Shown here: positions 1 through 9,955 of the stretch, one piece after another
How the letters are laid out: each line of letters opens with the position of its first letter
How positions within the stretch are numbered: position 1 is the first letter of the stretch
NCBI RefSeq assembly: GCF_026262505.1
Contig: NC_067203.1
Span: forward strand, 9,982,001 to 10,046,000
Source of the DNA: Trichomonas vaginalis G3
Taxonomy: Eukaryota > Parabasalia > Trichomonadida > Trichomonadidae
DNA length: 64,000 nucleotides
Reading direction: 5' to 3'
Notes under the pieces: model-generated
The model's database searches: none
Told to the model about the DNA's origin: nothing
Seen by the model: the letters and a program-made list of their open reading frames with translations, nothing else
Program-made: the position numbers and the translations under genes

Positions 1-3000
1 TTTGCAGCATAATCTGAAAATCTGACGATATCAATGAACATGATTGTTGCTGAAGGAACAGTGAATGTGATATCCTTTTCACCCTGGTTGAGCTTGAACA
101 CGATATCTCTTGGGAGGATCTGGAACAAGAGCTCTTCTGATTTCTTCTTTGCCAATTCAGCCTGCTCTTGTTTATGGAGAATTTGACTTTCATCTTCAAT
201 GAAGAAGACATAAGTGTTTATTTCTCCTTGTCCTTGAGAAGCCAATGCCAAAATTGTTACGTGGCATTGTTTCGTTGTGTTGTCATGAGTGATGCACTCG
301 AAGTGATCATCGAAGACATCTTTGGCTTCACCATCATGCATCAATTGCAATTGTTGATTGATTTTCGGACCATCTTTCTCGGAGAAAATGATAACAGCTT
401 GTTGACCCAAAATTTGGTCAGGAACATAACCTAGAATGTCAATGACACTATCATTAACATTTTCAACAATTCCTGCTTTGTTTACAAGTAAAACACCGTT
501 CTGTGATGAGAAGATGATGTTCTGTGAGAATGTCATTGTTTCATTTGATCCTTTTCTTTGTCTATTCAACAAGAAATCCATCAGTTCATGATTCTGATTG
601 ATCAATAAAGGAGGAATACGTCTAAAGATCATCATTGATGCCTCAAACATATGATCCAATTGATAAGCCATGAACATATGACTCATCAGCAGGAAAATAC
701 TAACAACAATGCCAATGATTGTTATAATTATTGCCAACAATTCGAATTTCCGTTTGTATTCTTGACCTAAATAATCCAATCTTTCTGTGACGGCAACGAT
801 CTTCCTGAACATGTGTGTATTTGCAAGATGGAAGATTTCTGTGTAGATTGGATCATCTAAGCTTTCGATGTCATCAAATCTTACAACAATATCATTTAAA
901 ATTGATTTGACGAAACCGAAACTTTGAGACAAACTTGCACAGCGATATCTTTCATGTATTTCTGTTGATTCTTGATCAGCAATACAGATATTCTCGTAGT
1001 GAAGTTCATCAAGTTTCGAATCAAATCCATAGCATGGCTCTGTGATGTCTGTTCCTTCTGAAACAACTTCATGGAAATGCATTGCTTCACCAACTAAACT
1101 TTCTGCCAATTCAAGTTGCTCGTGTTTGTCTGTGAAAGTTAATGCGCCTGATTTTGTCAAAGCAGCAAGTGTGAGATGTTCCATGGCTTCACTAAGCAAT
1201 GGGCATCTGGCACCACCTAAGTTCATCCAGCCAATTAAACTCTCGAACTTTTTATTGACACTTTTTGCTTCATTGAATTCAACGAACGCGAAAATTGGGA
1301 TAATAACTAAAGAAACATTTCCCCAGATATAAACATAAACGAAGATCATTGATTCAGGGGGCTGAACTGCTGATTGGTCATCATTGTTTGATTTTCCAAT
1401 AGTCTTGCACGATTCTTCTTTGATCTTTGGTTGAATTGACTGCAAAACTTTTAAGATTCTCTTGAGGTTGAAATAATAGCAAGTTGTTGGAATAATAAAC
1501 AAAAAGAAATCAACAGCAAACAAAGCCAATGGGAAACATAATTCCATTATTTCTATCTTATGGGAATTCTCCAATGTGTCTTCATTCTCATAATTCAATT
1601 CATTTTCATTAAATAAGTCTAATCCTTCAACTAATCCTTGCATATTTGTAACTGTGTTGCACAAAATCTTGTTGTTGTGCCAGTTATCGACATTAACTGT
1701 ATACATAATTGCATTCGCAATGTTGTTGTAACTGAACAAAGTATGTATATTTGTTAATGAAGAGTTCTTGAGTATTTGTGCATCTTTTGTGCAGAAATAT
1801 GATTCAACGGATTGCGTTACGAATGGACTTGCAACATGATAAACATTGTGTCCTGCATTTGCGTAATTAATGATTTCGGAAATGAACAAATTATAATATT
1901 CTTCACTTTGTTGGTTATAATACAACGACTGGTTCCTGAAATCGTTTGTGAAAGATATATATGGTTTAAGGTCATTATCTTTCACTGCTTTGTTCTTAAC
2001 GTTGTCGTCGATTGTGTAATAACCTTTTTCAGTTGCGAGATACAAAAGTGATGAAAATCTTGCGCATGATTGGAAGAATCTTGCTCTGTTTATGTACATG
2101 ACTTTGGACATTGATGAAGCTCTTGTCTCGAAGAATGAGTTAACAATGGTATCACTAACAATCATCACTGCAATACAGAAAACGCAAATGAGAAATACAC
2201 AAATCTTAAGTGGTTTTGCAAATGGACTTTGTCTTTCTTCAATTGCCCTCTGGTAGGCCAATCTGAGTTTGTGCTGTGCAAATAATGCTTTGGCATAGAA
2301 CTCTTCTTCTTCAGGTGCGATTTCTAAGAGCTGTGTTAAAGATGTCAAAGAAGATGCGTTTGATCCGGACTTGGAAGAGGTACTTGTGCCTGAATTAGAG
2401 GTTGCCTTCTTCCTTTGATCAATGATTTTACCGTGCATGTTGACAATTCCTCGTTTTAGGTAGTGTTGGTACCAATGAATAAAATTAATAAAGACATGAT
2501 CCTTGTGGAGACGATGTCCGTCTTCCAACAAAGTTGTTTTATGCTTCTGAATTGTGGATTCATGGAAATCAGTCATAACTTCGATCAAAAAGTCGCCATA
2601 TTCATCGTATACCTTTGAAGAGTTGGGATAATGGTTAATAAGCTCTGTCCATCTGTATTCGGCTGCAATGGCTTCTTTATAGAACGTGTAGAATGATGAA
2701 ACTTTTGTTGGAGTTTGCATCAAAAATCCTCTGACGAAATCACAGCATCTCTTGGAGAGTTGACGAACTTCTATGACTCTCTGAGAGAATTGCTGGCTGG
2801 ATGATGACTGTCGCATTGTAACTAAGCGAAGAACTGTGTAAATCAGGAAACGATTTAGAAAAGTGAGCTTTACGGACCTAAAGAAGTTGGAATATCCGAA
2901 ACTGAGGATTCTATTGAATGAAGGAATCTGTGCAGCATAGATTAAAAGGACTCTGTTCAATTCTGGTTCGGAATATCTTTCATAACCGTATTTAAAGATC

Positions 3001-4148
3001 AAATTGTTGATAAAAACTTCATTAACACTTTCTAAAGATACCATAACATGCTTTATATAGTAATTCATATCAGAATCCATGCGATTGTTGTCAAATTCTT
3101 CACTCATCGCTGACATATTCTCTCTGTCTTCTGGGAGGTTGTTAAGGAACTTCTTTATTTTATATTTCGTTGATCGATAAACGAAAAAGTAAATTATCGA
3201 TGAGACAATTAAAACAACTGGGAAAGCGATAAGAGATATTATGTCCGCGAGGAAATATATTCCTTGTATACCTTGAATAATGTTGACAGTTGCTATTGTT
3301 GTGAAGATTCCTGAGAAGATTGCGTTTGCTTTGAAATCAAGGTATGGAAGGTCAGCTCCAATAACTGCAAAATAAATGAAAACGGCAGCTTCTGCAAAGC
3401 AACCAATAATCGATGCCCATTTGGGGAAGAGCTCAAAGATATAAGTTATGAATTCAAAAATAAAGGCAGTAAGCATGAAATTAGTGAAGTATTTGCCTCT
3501 GAATGTTGCAAATGGTCCACGGCCTAAATATGGTGAGCTGGCTAAAAGTGAAAAATGAAAATAATAAATTGAAAATTCAACAACAGCAATAATACCAGCA
3601 ACAAATGCAAGGACTATGTAAACAAATGATAATTCCTTGTGTAATGTGCCTGATAAAAATTGGCCAGCAAATCCAATTGTCGGTAATAAGAAACATGGAA
3701 CTACAACATCAAAATAGCATCGATAAATGTACAATAAAGGCTTGTTAAATGAAATTGTGACCTTGTACTGGATTAATACACTGAAAAATAGTAATATTGA
3801 CGCAGCAAAAACTGCAATTACAACATAAAATCCTATCCTGTTGACGGTGTAGTGAGCAGTTGGATCATTGAGAAGAAAGTATTCATAAACTTTTCTAATA
3901 ATTGTATCATCTACACGATTTGTTGTCAAATGCAAAGTTTTACGTGCCCAAAGTGATTGAGCGAAGATTTGAATGCAAATGATGATGAGTGTAAGGTAAT
4001 TAAAAGGTATTGGAGTATGAATAATTTTAGAAATTTGTTCGTATATAGGAAAGAGTGTATCGAGAAAGCCATATGTTCCCTCGATCAAATCTTTGTTTAT
4101 TGTAGTTGATGAGGAAAGAGATTGGCTTCGAGATATCACTGAGTCCAT
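1..4148 (-). CDS. Membrane PAS-nucleotide cyclase (5' part, runs off window)
   Basis: The reading frame is open from the ATG at 4148 to the window edge (about 1381 residues). It starts MDSVISRSQS and has about ten hydrophobic membrane segments in the first 350 residues, a long cytosolic stretch, a second membrane section (about residues 650-1180) with a large extracytosolic loop between hydrophobic segments, and a PAS domain at about residues 1200-1320 (NGVLLVNKAGIVENVN, then DILGY). A short helical linker follows, and the last visible residues, IMFIDIVRFSDYAA, are the start of a class III adenylate/guanylate cyclase catalytic domain. The same multi-pass, PAS, cyclase order occurs in the large expanded cyclase family of trichomonads (TmcB/TmcC-like proteins). 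The enzyme should make cAMP or cGMP at a membrane. The catalytic metal and substrate residues past the first Asp lie outside the window, so activity and base specificity cannot be judged. A cNMP-binding channel gene lies 1.3 kb away. Confidence 0.88.
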   Translation of the reverse strand, partial: MDSVISRSQSLSSSTTINKDLIEGTYGFLDTLFPIYEQISKIIHTPIPFNYLTLIIICIQIFAQSLWARKTLHLTTNRVDDTIIRKVYEYFLLNDPTAHYTVNRIGFYVVIAVFAASILLFFSVLIQYKVTISFNKPLLYIYRCYFDVVVPCFLLPTIGFAGQFLSGTLHKELSFVYIVLAFVAGIIAVVEFSIYYFHFSLLASSPYLGRGPFATFRGKYFTNFMLTAFIFEFITYIFELFPKWASIIGCFAEAAVFIYFAVIGADLPYLDFKANAIFSGIFTTIATVNIIQGIQGIYFLADIISLIAFPVVLIVSSIIYFFVYRSTKYKIKKFLNNLPEDRENMSAMSEEFDNNRMDSDMNYYIKHVMVSLESVNEVFINNLIFKYGYERYSEPELNRVLLIYAAQIPSFNRILSFGYSNFFRSVKLTFLNRFLIYTVLRLVTMRQSSSSQQFSQRVIEVRQLSKRCCDFVRGFLMQTPTKVSSFYTFYKEAIAAEYRWTELINHYPNSSKVYDEYGDFLIEVMTDFHESTIQKHKTTLLEDGHRLHKDHVFINFIHWYQHYLKRGIVNMHGKIIDQRKKATSNSGTSTSSKSGSNASSLTSLTQLLEIAPEEEEFYAKALFAQHKLRLAYQRAIEERQSPFAKPLKICVFLICVFCIAVMIVSDTIVNSFFETRASSMSKVMYINRARFFQSCARFSSLLYLATEKGYYTIDDNVKNKAVKDNDLKPYISFTNDFRNQSLYYNQQSEEYYNLFISEIINYANAGHNVYHVASPFVTQSVESYFCTKDAQILKNSSLTNIHTLFSYNNIANAIMYTVNVDNWHNNKILCNTVTNMQGLVEGLDLFNENELNYENEDTLENSHKIEIMELCFPLALFAVDFFLFIIPTTCYYFNLKRILKVLQSIQPKIKEESCKTIGKSNNDDQSAVQPPESMIFVYVYIWGNVSLVIIPIFAFVEFNEAKSVNKKFESLIGWMNLGGARCPLLSEAMEHLTLAALTKSGALTFTDKHEQLELAESLVGEAMHFHEVVSEGTDITEPCYGFDSKLDELHYENICIADQESTEIHERYRCASLSQSFGFVKSILNDIVVRFDDIESLDDPIYTEIFHLANTHMFRKIVAVTERLDYLGQEYKRKFELLAIIITIIGIVVSIFLLMSHMFMAYQLDHMFEASMMIFRRIPPLLINQNHELMDFLLNRQRKGSNETMTFSQNIIFSSQNGVLLVNKAGIVENVNDSVIDILGYVPDQILGQQAVIIFSEKDGPKINQQLQLMHDGEAKDVFDDHFECITHDNTTKQCHVTILALASQGQGEINTYVFFIEDESQILHKQEQAELAKKKSEELLFQILPRDIVFKLNQGEKDITFTVPSATIMFIDIVRFSDYAA

Positions 4149-4939
4149 TGTTGTAAAAAAAATATTGAAACGAAAACTTTCAAAAAATTATGGGTATTAT
4201 AAAAATCTGAATGTAACAGATGCATTTGTGAAATTGCCGTTTCTTTGATTTTAGTAATTGTTTTTTGATAAAATACGTTTTTTATTCTCAAATTTTCTTG
4301 ATTTTGTAAAACGTCTAAATTTTGATATTGTATTCTAAAATATATTTCCTATTATTTTAAATGATCTTAGTTTTTGAATGCTTATTGAGGGAGTTCAATT
4401 TTTGAATTAACATGCCACAACTTGATAAACAGTATATTACTGAAAGTGCAATAAATATTCTTATAAATAATCTTTCAAAACAAAATATTGAAAATAATTT
4501 AGCTGATTTGATTATCTCAACTAAATACATTAATATTCGGTAAAATTAGAATATCGATGGAAATATTCAATCTTTGGAAATTGAATTCAATTTGTGTTAT
4601 GGTCTCAAAAGTCCTTTTTATCTCACAAATATCTTACTCTGTAAAATCTATTATAATTGTTATATTTAAACATATTTATGAAAATTCTTTGAATCATACT
4701 CGAAAAAAATAAGGTTTGAATATTATATTAGAACTATTTTCATATATGATTATAACTGACAATGAGGACAACTGTGGCACTTTTGAATTTTCCGTCATTT
4801 CCATATCGAAATTGTATTGAATAATAATCAATGATTCATTAAGCAGATTATCAAACTATTCTGTTTCTATTTTTAGAATGTCATTTTTACGTACAAATTA
4901 TTGGCCAATATTTTGTTACTTTTTTCGGTATAGAAAATC
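4149..4939. other. Intergenic, AT-rich
   Basis: This spacer lies upstream of both the cyclase and the thioredoxin-like fragment. It is homopolymer-rich AT sequence. I see no conserved ORF, tRNA or terminal-repeat element in it. Confidence 0.6.
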
Positions 4940-5390
4940 ATGCTCTCATCTAATTTGCTGGAATTCAACGGGACAAAGAAAGAATTTGATGATTTTGTCG
5001 TTAAACATTCGAGCTTTTATCAGCTATTTGTCATCAATTTCATTGAACCATCGTCCCCTCTTTGTCACGAATTTATTCGCCATCTTCCCGAACTTACGCA
5101 ATTATATCCATCTATTGCCTTTATCCAAATAAATGGAGAAATTAGTAAGGAAGTTGCTGAATTTTATAAAACAAAACTAAATAATCCATTATAGGAGATT
5201 TTAAAAACTAAATCAAAATTTTCATTTTAGAGTTTCAAGTTTTGGGTTTTTATTTATTCAAATTTTTAATTTTGGAGTTCATTAAACGGAAGCAACAACA
5301 TAGGTGCACATTTTGAAGTAGCAATCAACCCAACTGCATATATGATGCTTCTAAAATCAGATTTACTCCCTGCAACAAAATGTGACAGAT
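4940..5390 (+). pseudogene. Thioredoxin-like gene, probably decayed
   Basis: The 84-codon frame (MLSSNLLEFNG...LNNPL, stop at 5192-5194) reads like the N-terminal half of a thioredoxin fold: a beta strand FYQLFVINFIEP, then SSPLCHEF where the WCGPC active site should be, then LTQLYPSIAFIQINGE matching the second beta-alpha-beta unit. Only one cysteine remains (SSPLC), so no disulfide exchange is expected. The same frame continues past the stop with thioredoxin-like pieces (FIYSN, SSLNGSNN) broken by further stops at about 5228 and 5260, up to the start of the channel gene. I read this as a host thioredoxin-like gene that lost its C-terminal half. A short functional peptide is possible but less likely. 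Confidence 0.4.
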
Positions 5391-5406
5391 TTTTAATTTT
5401 TTTTTC

Positions 5407-7038
5407 ATGAGAAATACATATCTTTATAATCCAGATGCAGATCAAAAGTCAATTTCAGAACCTGTTCGTCCAGCACCTTCAAAAGTCTACGAACCACTTC
5501 GAATAGAAAATTCAATTGCTACAATTGCAACAATTGCAGGATATCGAAAGCCAAAAGTTCTTTTTTCTCATTTTTCACTTCTAAGACGAATTTGGGAGTA
5601 TGCATTATTGATCATCAGCGTTATTCCTGCTTTCGAAATTCCATTTTTTTCTATTTTTATTTACGATTACAAGACTTCTTTATATTGGCCATTCATGATA
5701 TTTGATTTTATATATATGGCAGACTTATATGTTGTTCTTAACACATCATTTGTATCACACGGCGTTATTGTTAGCGATAAAAAACGAATTCTAAAATTAT
5801 ACGGCGTAAAATCAGTTATATTCCACATCATTGCATGCATTCCAGGATGGTGGTTTGGAGTATTCTTTAACAATAGATCTGCATATATAGTTTTGTCATT
5901 ATTAAAAGTTTTCCGCTTAAATAGATGCATGATTGCTCTTCATACCACAAAATCTAATCTCGTTTACTATTCATGGTTCTCTGCTCTACTTCCTCTTGTC
6001 ATTTGCTTCCTTCTTGTCGTTCATCTTTTCGCATGTATTTTTTATCTTTCCGCCTTCCTCTCAAAAAGCCCAGATACATGGATCACAATACTCGGCTGGT
6101 CCTACCTAACACCACCACAGCTTTACGTTACCTCTATTTACTTCGTTCTTACTACAATCTTCGCCATTGGTTATGGAGACTTAACTCCTCAAGCATCATG
6201 CGAGGTTATCGTTGTTATATTTATTCAGCTGTTTGGCGTTACATCAAACTTATTAATTCTTTCAAAATTAGTCGAATTATCTTTATCTGGCCCAGACAAA
6301 TCATACGTAAGAGAAACAAGAGAGTTCCGAGATTACCTTGCTTTCAAGCGTATTCCTAAGAAAATTCGCGAAGAAACTACGAATTATTTCCAAATGAGAT
6401 ATGACGAGTCCAGAGGAGCTGATGAACCTGCTCAAGTACTTCGATATTTACCAGATACATTAAGAACGTCATTAGTTCTTGACCAATGCAGGTATTCAAT
6501 GATGCAAGTTGATCTTTTCAGAGTTGCATCGCAAAACTTCTTATCTGCCATCTCCAAAATGCTCACACCACATGCATTTATCCCAGGAGAGACAATTATC
6601 AAGCAAGGAGATGTTGTTCCGGAATTATTGTTATTAAATTCCGGAATTCTCTCGATTTCAGTTGATGGTATTGAAATCAACAAATTAGAATTTAATGATG
6701 GCTTCGTATCTGGTGAAATTGAGCTGTTTATTGACAAACCACGAGAAGCAACGATAAAAGCCGTTTCTCATGTGAGCGGATGGTCTCTTTCACGACTTCA
6801 GATACAGATGGTCGTTGCATATCAGCCGGATTTAAGACGTGAAATCATTTCCATTTCGAAAATGATTTATCCAGATAACGTCAGAGAAATAAAGAACTTG
6901 ATCAGTGTTCAGACTCTTGAAGCTGTACTCAAAGATGCTTCAGATACTGAGTCAAGTTATTCAGATTCTGACATTTTCTTAGGAACTAAGATTATGACAT
7001 CTTCATCTGATGATGATACATCATTTGAACTTTTGTAA
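5407..7038 (+). CDS. Cyclic-nucleotide-binding voltage-gated-type K+ channel
   Basis: This 543-residue protein has the CNG/HCN/EAG plan. It has six membrane segments (about residues 62-250), with an S4-like stretch SLLKVFRLNRCMIAL near 164-178 that carries few positive charges. The pore has the filter GYGD (255-258), which is the potassium-selective signature. A C-linker (about 290-370) and a cyclic-nucleotide-binding domain (about 375-470) follow. The binding pocket keeps the Gly-Glu pair (SGEIELF) and the phosphate-binding Arg (KPREATI), so cNMP binding looks intact. The weak S4 suggests gating by ligand more than by voltage. The tail is Ser/Asp-rich. The start is the ATG at 5407, which sits inside TTTTCATGAG so that the A of an initiator-like TCA would be the A of the start codon. 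Its plausible ligand source, a nucleotide cyclase, is encoded upstream on the opposite strand. Confidence 0.9.
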   Translation: MRNTYLYNPDADQKSISEPVRPAPSKVYEPLRIENSIATIATIAGYRKPKVLFSHFSLLRRIWEYALLIISVIPAFEIPFFSIFIYDYKTSLYWPFMIFDFIYMADLYVVLNTSFVSHGVIVSDKKRILKLYGVKSVIFHIIACIPGWWFGVFFNNRSAYIVLSLLKVFRLNRCMIALHTTKSNLVYYSWFSALLPLVICFLLVVHLFACIFYLSAFLSKSPDTWITILGWSYLTPPQLYVTSIYFVLTTIFAIGYGDLTPQASCEVIVVIFIQLFGVTSNLLILSKLVELSLSGPDKSYVRETREFRDYLAFKRIPKKIREETTNYFQMRYDESRGADEPAQVLRYLPDTLRTSLVLDQCRYSMMQVDLFRVASQNFLSAISKMLTPHAFIPGETIIKQGDVVPELLLLNSGILSISVDGIEINKLEFNDGFVSGEIELFIDKPREATIKAVSHVSGWSLSRLQIQMVVAYQPDLRREIISISKMIYPDNVREIKNLISVQTLEAVLKDASDTESSYSDSDIFLGTKIMTSSSDDDTSFELL

Positions 7039-7533
7039 TATGTATAAATTGTATGTTTTATTCTTCTTTCATTCAAATAACACATTTTATATTGAATTTT
7101 TAAAATTCTTGGTAATGATTTGATTTTAAACTTATTGAGTGTCTCCAAACCAAAAGAATTGCCTTCAAAGCACGATATTAGGATATTCGTTTAGAAAAAA
7201 TAATCAATTTCCCTGTGTTAATTAAAAAATCTCCAGTTCTGGAATAAATTCACCTGCTTGATAAGGCTATACAAATTATATTGAAGAAGATACCAACTTT
7301 GTCATAAGAATAGTCATAGTTCGTTCAATATTATATCGAAATTTTGATTTAGACTCTATACTAAAATCGATCATTCGAATATGAATAGATGATCATAGTG
7401 ATTTCATATTTGCAATTTATTAGATAAATAAAGAATTTTAGATAAAATTTTCTAAAATCTTCTTGAATTGTGATAATACTATATATAGCTAAGATGCCTA
7501 TTAAGGTATGGAAAATAGCGGGACAAATACCTT
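7039..7533. other. Intergenic
   Basis: About 500 bases between the channel and the RING gene. It is AT-rich, and apart from the initiator at its right end I see nothing functional in it. Confidence 0.5.
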
Positions 7534-7539
7534 TCATTT
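7534..7539 (+). promoter_or_regulatory. Initiator (Inr) of RING gene
   Basis: TCATTT lies 9 bases before the ATG at 7545 and matches the trichomonad initiator TCA(+1)-pyrimidine-A/T. It decides the start: an upstream in-frame ATG at 7494 would lie before this transcription start. Confidence 0.6.
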
Positions 7540-7544
7540 GTATT

Positions 7545-8930
7545 ATGAGTTTTTTCAAGAGTGTATCAAGGCAAAGCTCTATTCAATCAGAGTATGCTTT
7601 TGGTTGCCCGGAAGATTCATATAAATTCATATCAAACACAAGAAAATTCGCGCCACAGCCTTGTAGAGCCCATTGTCACAGAAGACCTTCATCAATAAAT
7701 CCTTATACTGCAGGAAATTTTCAATTCGTTTATAAAAATCCAGCTCAACTCGATAAACATTCAGAAAGCACTAGAAAGATTGATGAATTAAACGATGCTT
7801 TATTTGGACATTGTTTTTGGCCCGAGTCAGGCATACAATGGGATCTTCTATATGCCGCAATTGCACATGTTAGCGATGAGTATGTATGCCCTATATGTTT
7901 ATTTACACCTGTTGCGCCGAGATTAACAATATGTGGTCATATTATCTGCGCAGACTGCTTGCAGCTTTTAATGAATCATAGTGATAAGGTCATGAAATGT
8001 CCTGTATGCGGTGAAATCATTGGATCTCATGATTTTATCAGATGCAAATGTATTTTCGATTCTAAGCTTACAAAATGCACATTTTCAAAAGTTTATCGTT
8101 ATGTTAGCGATAACATATGCTTTGGAGCTCATGGACAGCTTGATTCTCTTCGTGTAGCTTCAGATCCATTAAATAAATTTACCAGATTCACAATAGCAGA
8201 TTCTAAGTTTATTGAATCAATGCAGAGAGGCGAAATAGAAGCTCTACAGACTCAGCATGTCATTTATGCTGAAGAACCAGAAAAAGTCGCTGCAATTCAA
8301 TCTATCATCGAATCTATACAAAAAGAAACAGTTGATGACGACAAAACTGTTTTTCGTACATGCAAACATACAGACAGTGAACAAAAAGTCACTTTTTATC
8401 AATCTGTTGATGGCCGAATTATTTTCATGAACCAACTTAATAAGAAGATGCTTATTGAACAGTTTGGATCACTTGACAAAGCTCCAGATAGTATAGAAGC
8501 TCCAGTTATGTCGACTTCTATTGGATATGAATATGATACAGATAATTCTCATATTCCGTCGGGTGCAGAATGCGTGTATGCATTCCTTGATTTCACGAAC
8601 ATCGTTTCTAAGGATGTTCTCGCGCAACATTCTCGTGAAATTAAGAAATTAACTCCTGTTGTTGTCAAAAAACATGTTCCAACACGAGTTATCACGAAAG
8701 ATGACTTCCAGAAGTTCATTCCAGAAGAACACCATCCAGAACCAACACTTTCAGACGAACAAGAGTTTCCTTCACTTTCTCCATCAAAACCAGCTCTTCC
8801 AAAGAAAGAAAAGCCTAAACAGGAAGAAGACTTTCCTTCATTTGACTCTCTTTCTTCTCAGCCCCAACCAAAGAGAGGAAAGAAAAAGACAGCTGTTGTT
8901 ATTAGCGCATGGGGCAATATTAATTTCTAA
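7545..8930 (+). CDS. RING-finger protein, RNF10/Mag2-like
   Basis: With the start at 7545 (MSFFKSVSRQ) the protein has 461 residues. A C3HC4 RING lies at about residues 112-155: CPIC, then CGHIICADC, then CPVCGE. The domain sits in the N-terminal third after a region with conserved WDL and aromatic residues. The C-terminus is basic and Ser/Pro-rich with FPSFDSLS and ends in VISAWGNINF. This plan (an N-terminal extension, a CPIC(L/Y) RING, and an FP(S)L motif in a disordered tail) resembles RNF10/Mag2, E3 ligases linked to ribosome quality control. The RING should recruit a ubiquitin E2; the family name is an inference from layout. The 3' end of this gene is repeated in decayed form three times downstream (9.2-9.75 kb and 10.93-11.03 kb). 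Confidence 0.75.
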   Translation: MSFFKSVSRQSSIQSEYAFGCPEDSYKFISNTRKFAPQPCRAHCHRRPSSINPYTAGNFQFVYKNPAQLDKHSESTRKIDELNDALFGHCFWPESGIQWDLLYAAIAHVSDEYVCPICLFTPVAPRLTICGHIICADCLQLLMNHSDKVMKCPVCGEIIGSHDFIRCKCIFDSKLTKCTFSKVYRYVSDNICFGAHGQLDSLRVASDPLNKFTRFTIADSKFIESMQRGEIEALQTQHVIYAEEPEKVAAIQSIIESIQKETVDDDKTVFRTCKHTDSEQKVTFYQSVDGRIIFMNQLNKKMLIEQFGSLDKAPDSIEAPVMSTSIGYEYDTDNSHIPSGAECVYAFLDFTNIVSKDVLAQHSREIKKLTPVVVKKHVPTRVITKDDFQKFIPEEHHPEPTLSDEQEFPSLSPSKPALPKKEKPKQEEDFPSFDSLSSQPQPKRGKKKTAVVISAWGNINF

Positions 8931-9949
8931 AATGTATAAAATGTTTATTATGTTTGAATTAACCATCTATGTATTATGAGTTCATTATTATACATGTATA
9001 ATTAAGTTGAAATTTCTTTGAACTATATACTGTTTGATGACTAGTTGTTAATTAATTAATATTATGAGAAAAATGAATGGCGTGAAACGGTTTTCAATTT
9101 GGCTCATAATATGGTATTCATGAGTCAGTTTGTGAGCGGAGAAAATTTGTATTGCAAATTTTGTAATGCTCGCAATTTGGTTACATAAATGTGAATTTTC
9201 TTTGAAAATTCTAACACACGGTTACTAGATTAAACATTTTACTATATATTCATTCGATAGGGATTCATATAATATAGAAGCTTTCAGAACTGGTAATAAA
9301 ACGCGACTACAAAATGAAAACTTGCGTACACAGTTATGTTAACAATAAAGGAAAGAAAAAGAAAGCTGTTGTTATTAGCGCATGGGGCAAAATTCATTTC
9401 CAAAATGTATAAAATGCTTGTTATGAATAAACTAATATTATAAGTATTCATAGTTTTGAAAATTCTTTGAACTACCTATTGTTTGTTGACTAAATGAATA
9501 TATTACTAAACTTATTTGATAAAATTTCGTGCAGTCTGAAAGTCTCAGATAGTATCGAAGCTCTAGAACCGACAATAAAACGCGACTACAAAATGTTAAC
9601 TCGCATTCATAATACACAAAGAATAGTTTCTGAACATATCATTAGATCTCTTGTACAAAGTAGTGTGAATAGAGAGGGTAGAAAAAGTATGCAGTTTCTG
9701 TTAGCTCATGGATTTCTAATTTCGAGAACGTATAAAATGTTTATTTTTATATTAATTTATCGAATATATGATGGCTAAATGAACATTTTATTATATTATT
9801 TTGTAAGACAAATACTACATCTTTTTTTTTCTGAAATCTGATCAGCTTTTTAATTTTATTACAAATACATTCAACAATCCAAAAATACCAACATTAGGAA
9901 ATTTCATTTTCAATTGCTTTTTTGTAAAGCATTCAATTTGATTTCAATT
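8931..9949 (+). pseudogene. Decayed tandem copies of the RING-gene 3' end
   Basis: Two degenerate units follow the RING gene. The first (about 9230-9415) ends with GTTGTTATTAGCGCATGGGG and then ...TTTCCAAAATGTATAAAATG, nearly identical to the end of the RING gene and its 3' flank (8873-8942). The second (about 9541-9736) is more diverged (GTTAGCTCATGGATTTCTAA). Both also share a stretch containing AAAACGCGACTACAAAATG (9299 and 9578). Only short open frames remain, the longest 94 codons at 9494-9778, which I take as chance. I infer repeated tandem duplication of a gene tail followed by decay. Confidence 0.65.
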
Positions 9950-9954
9950 TCATA
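9950..9954 (+). promoter_or_regulatory. Initiator of membrane-protein gene
   Basis: TCATA lies 4 bases before the ATG at 9956 and fits the trichomonad initiator TCA(+1)-pyrimidine-A/T. Confidence 0.45.
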
Positions 9955-9955
9955 A

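Noticed and set aside
7470-7544. Upstream extension of the RING protein (further in-frame starts at 7470 and 7494)
   Set aside because: The initiator at 7534-7539 places the transcript start after them.
9494-9778. 94-codon plus-strand frame
   Set aside because: It overlaps the decayed copy of the RING-gene tail, and its sequence is explained by that relic read in another frame.
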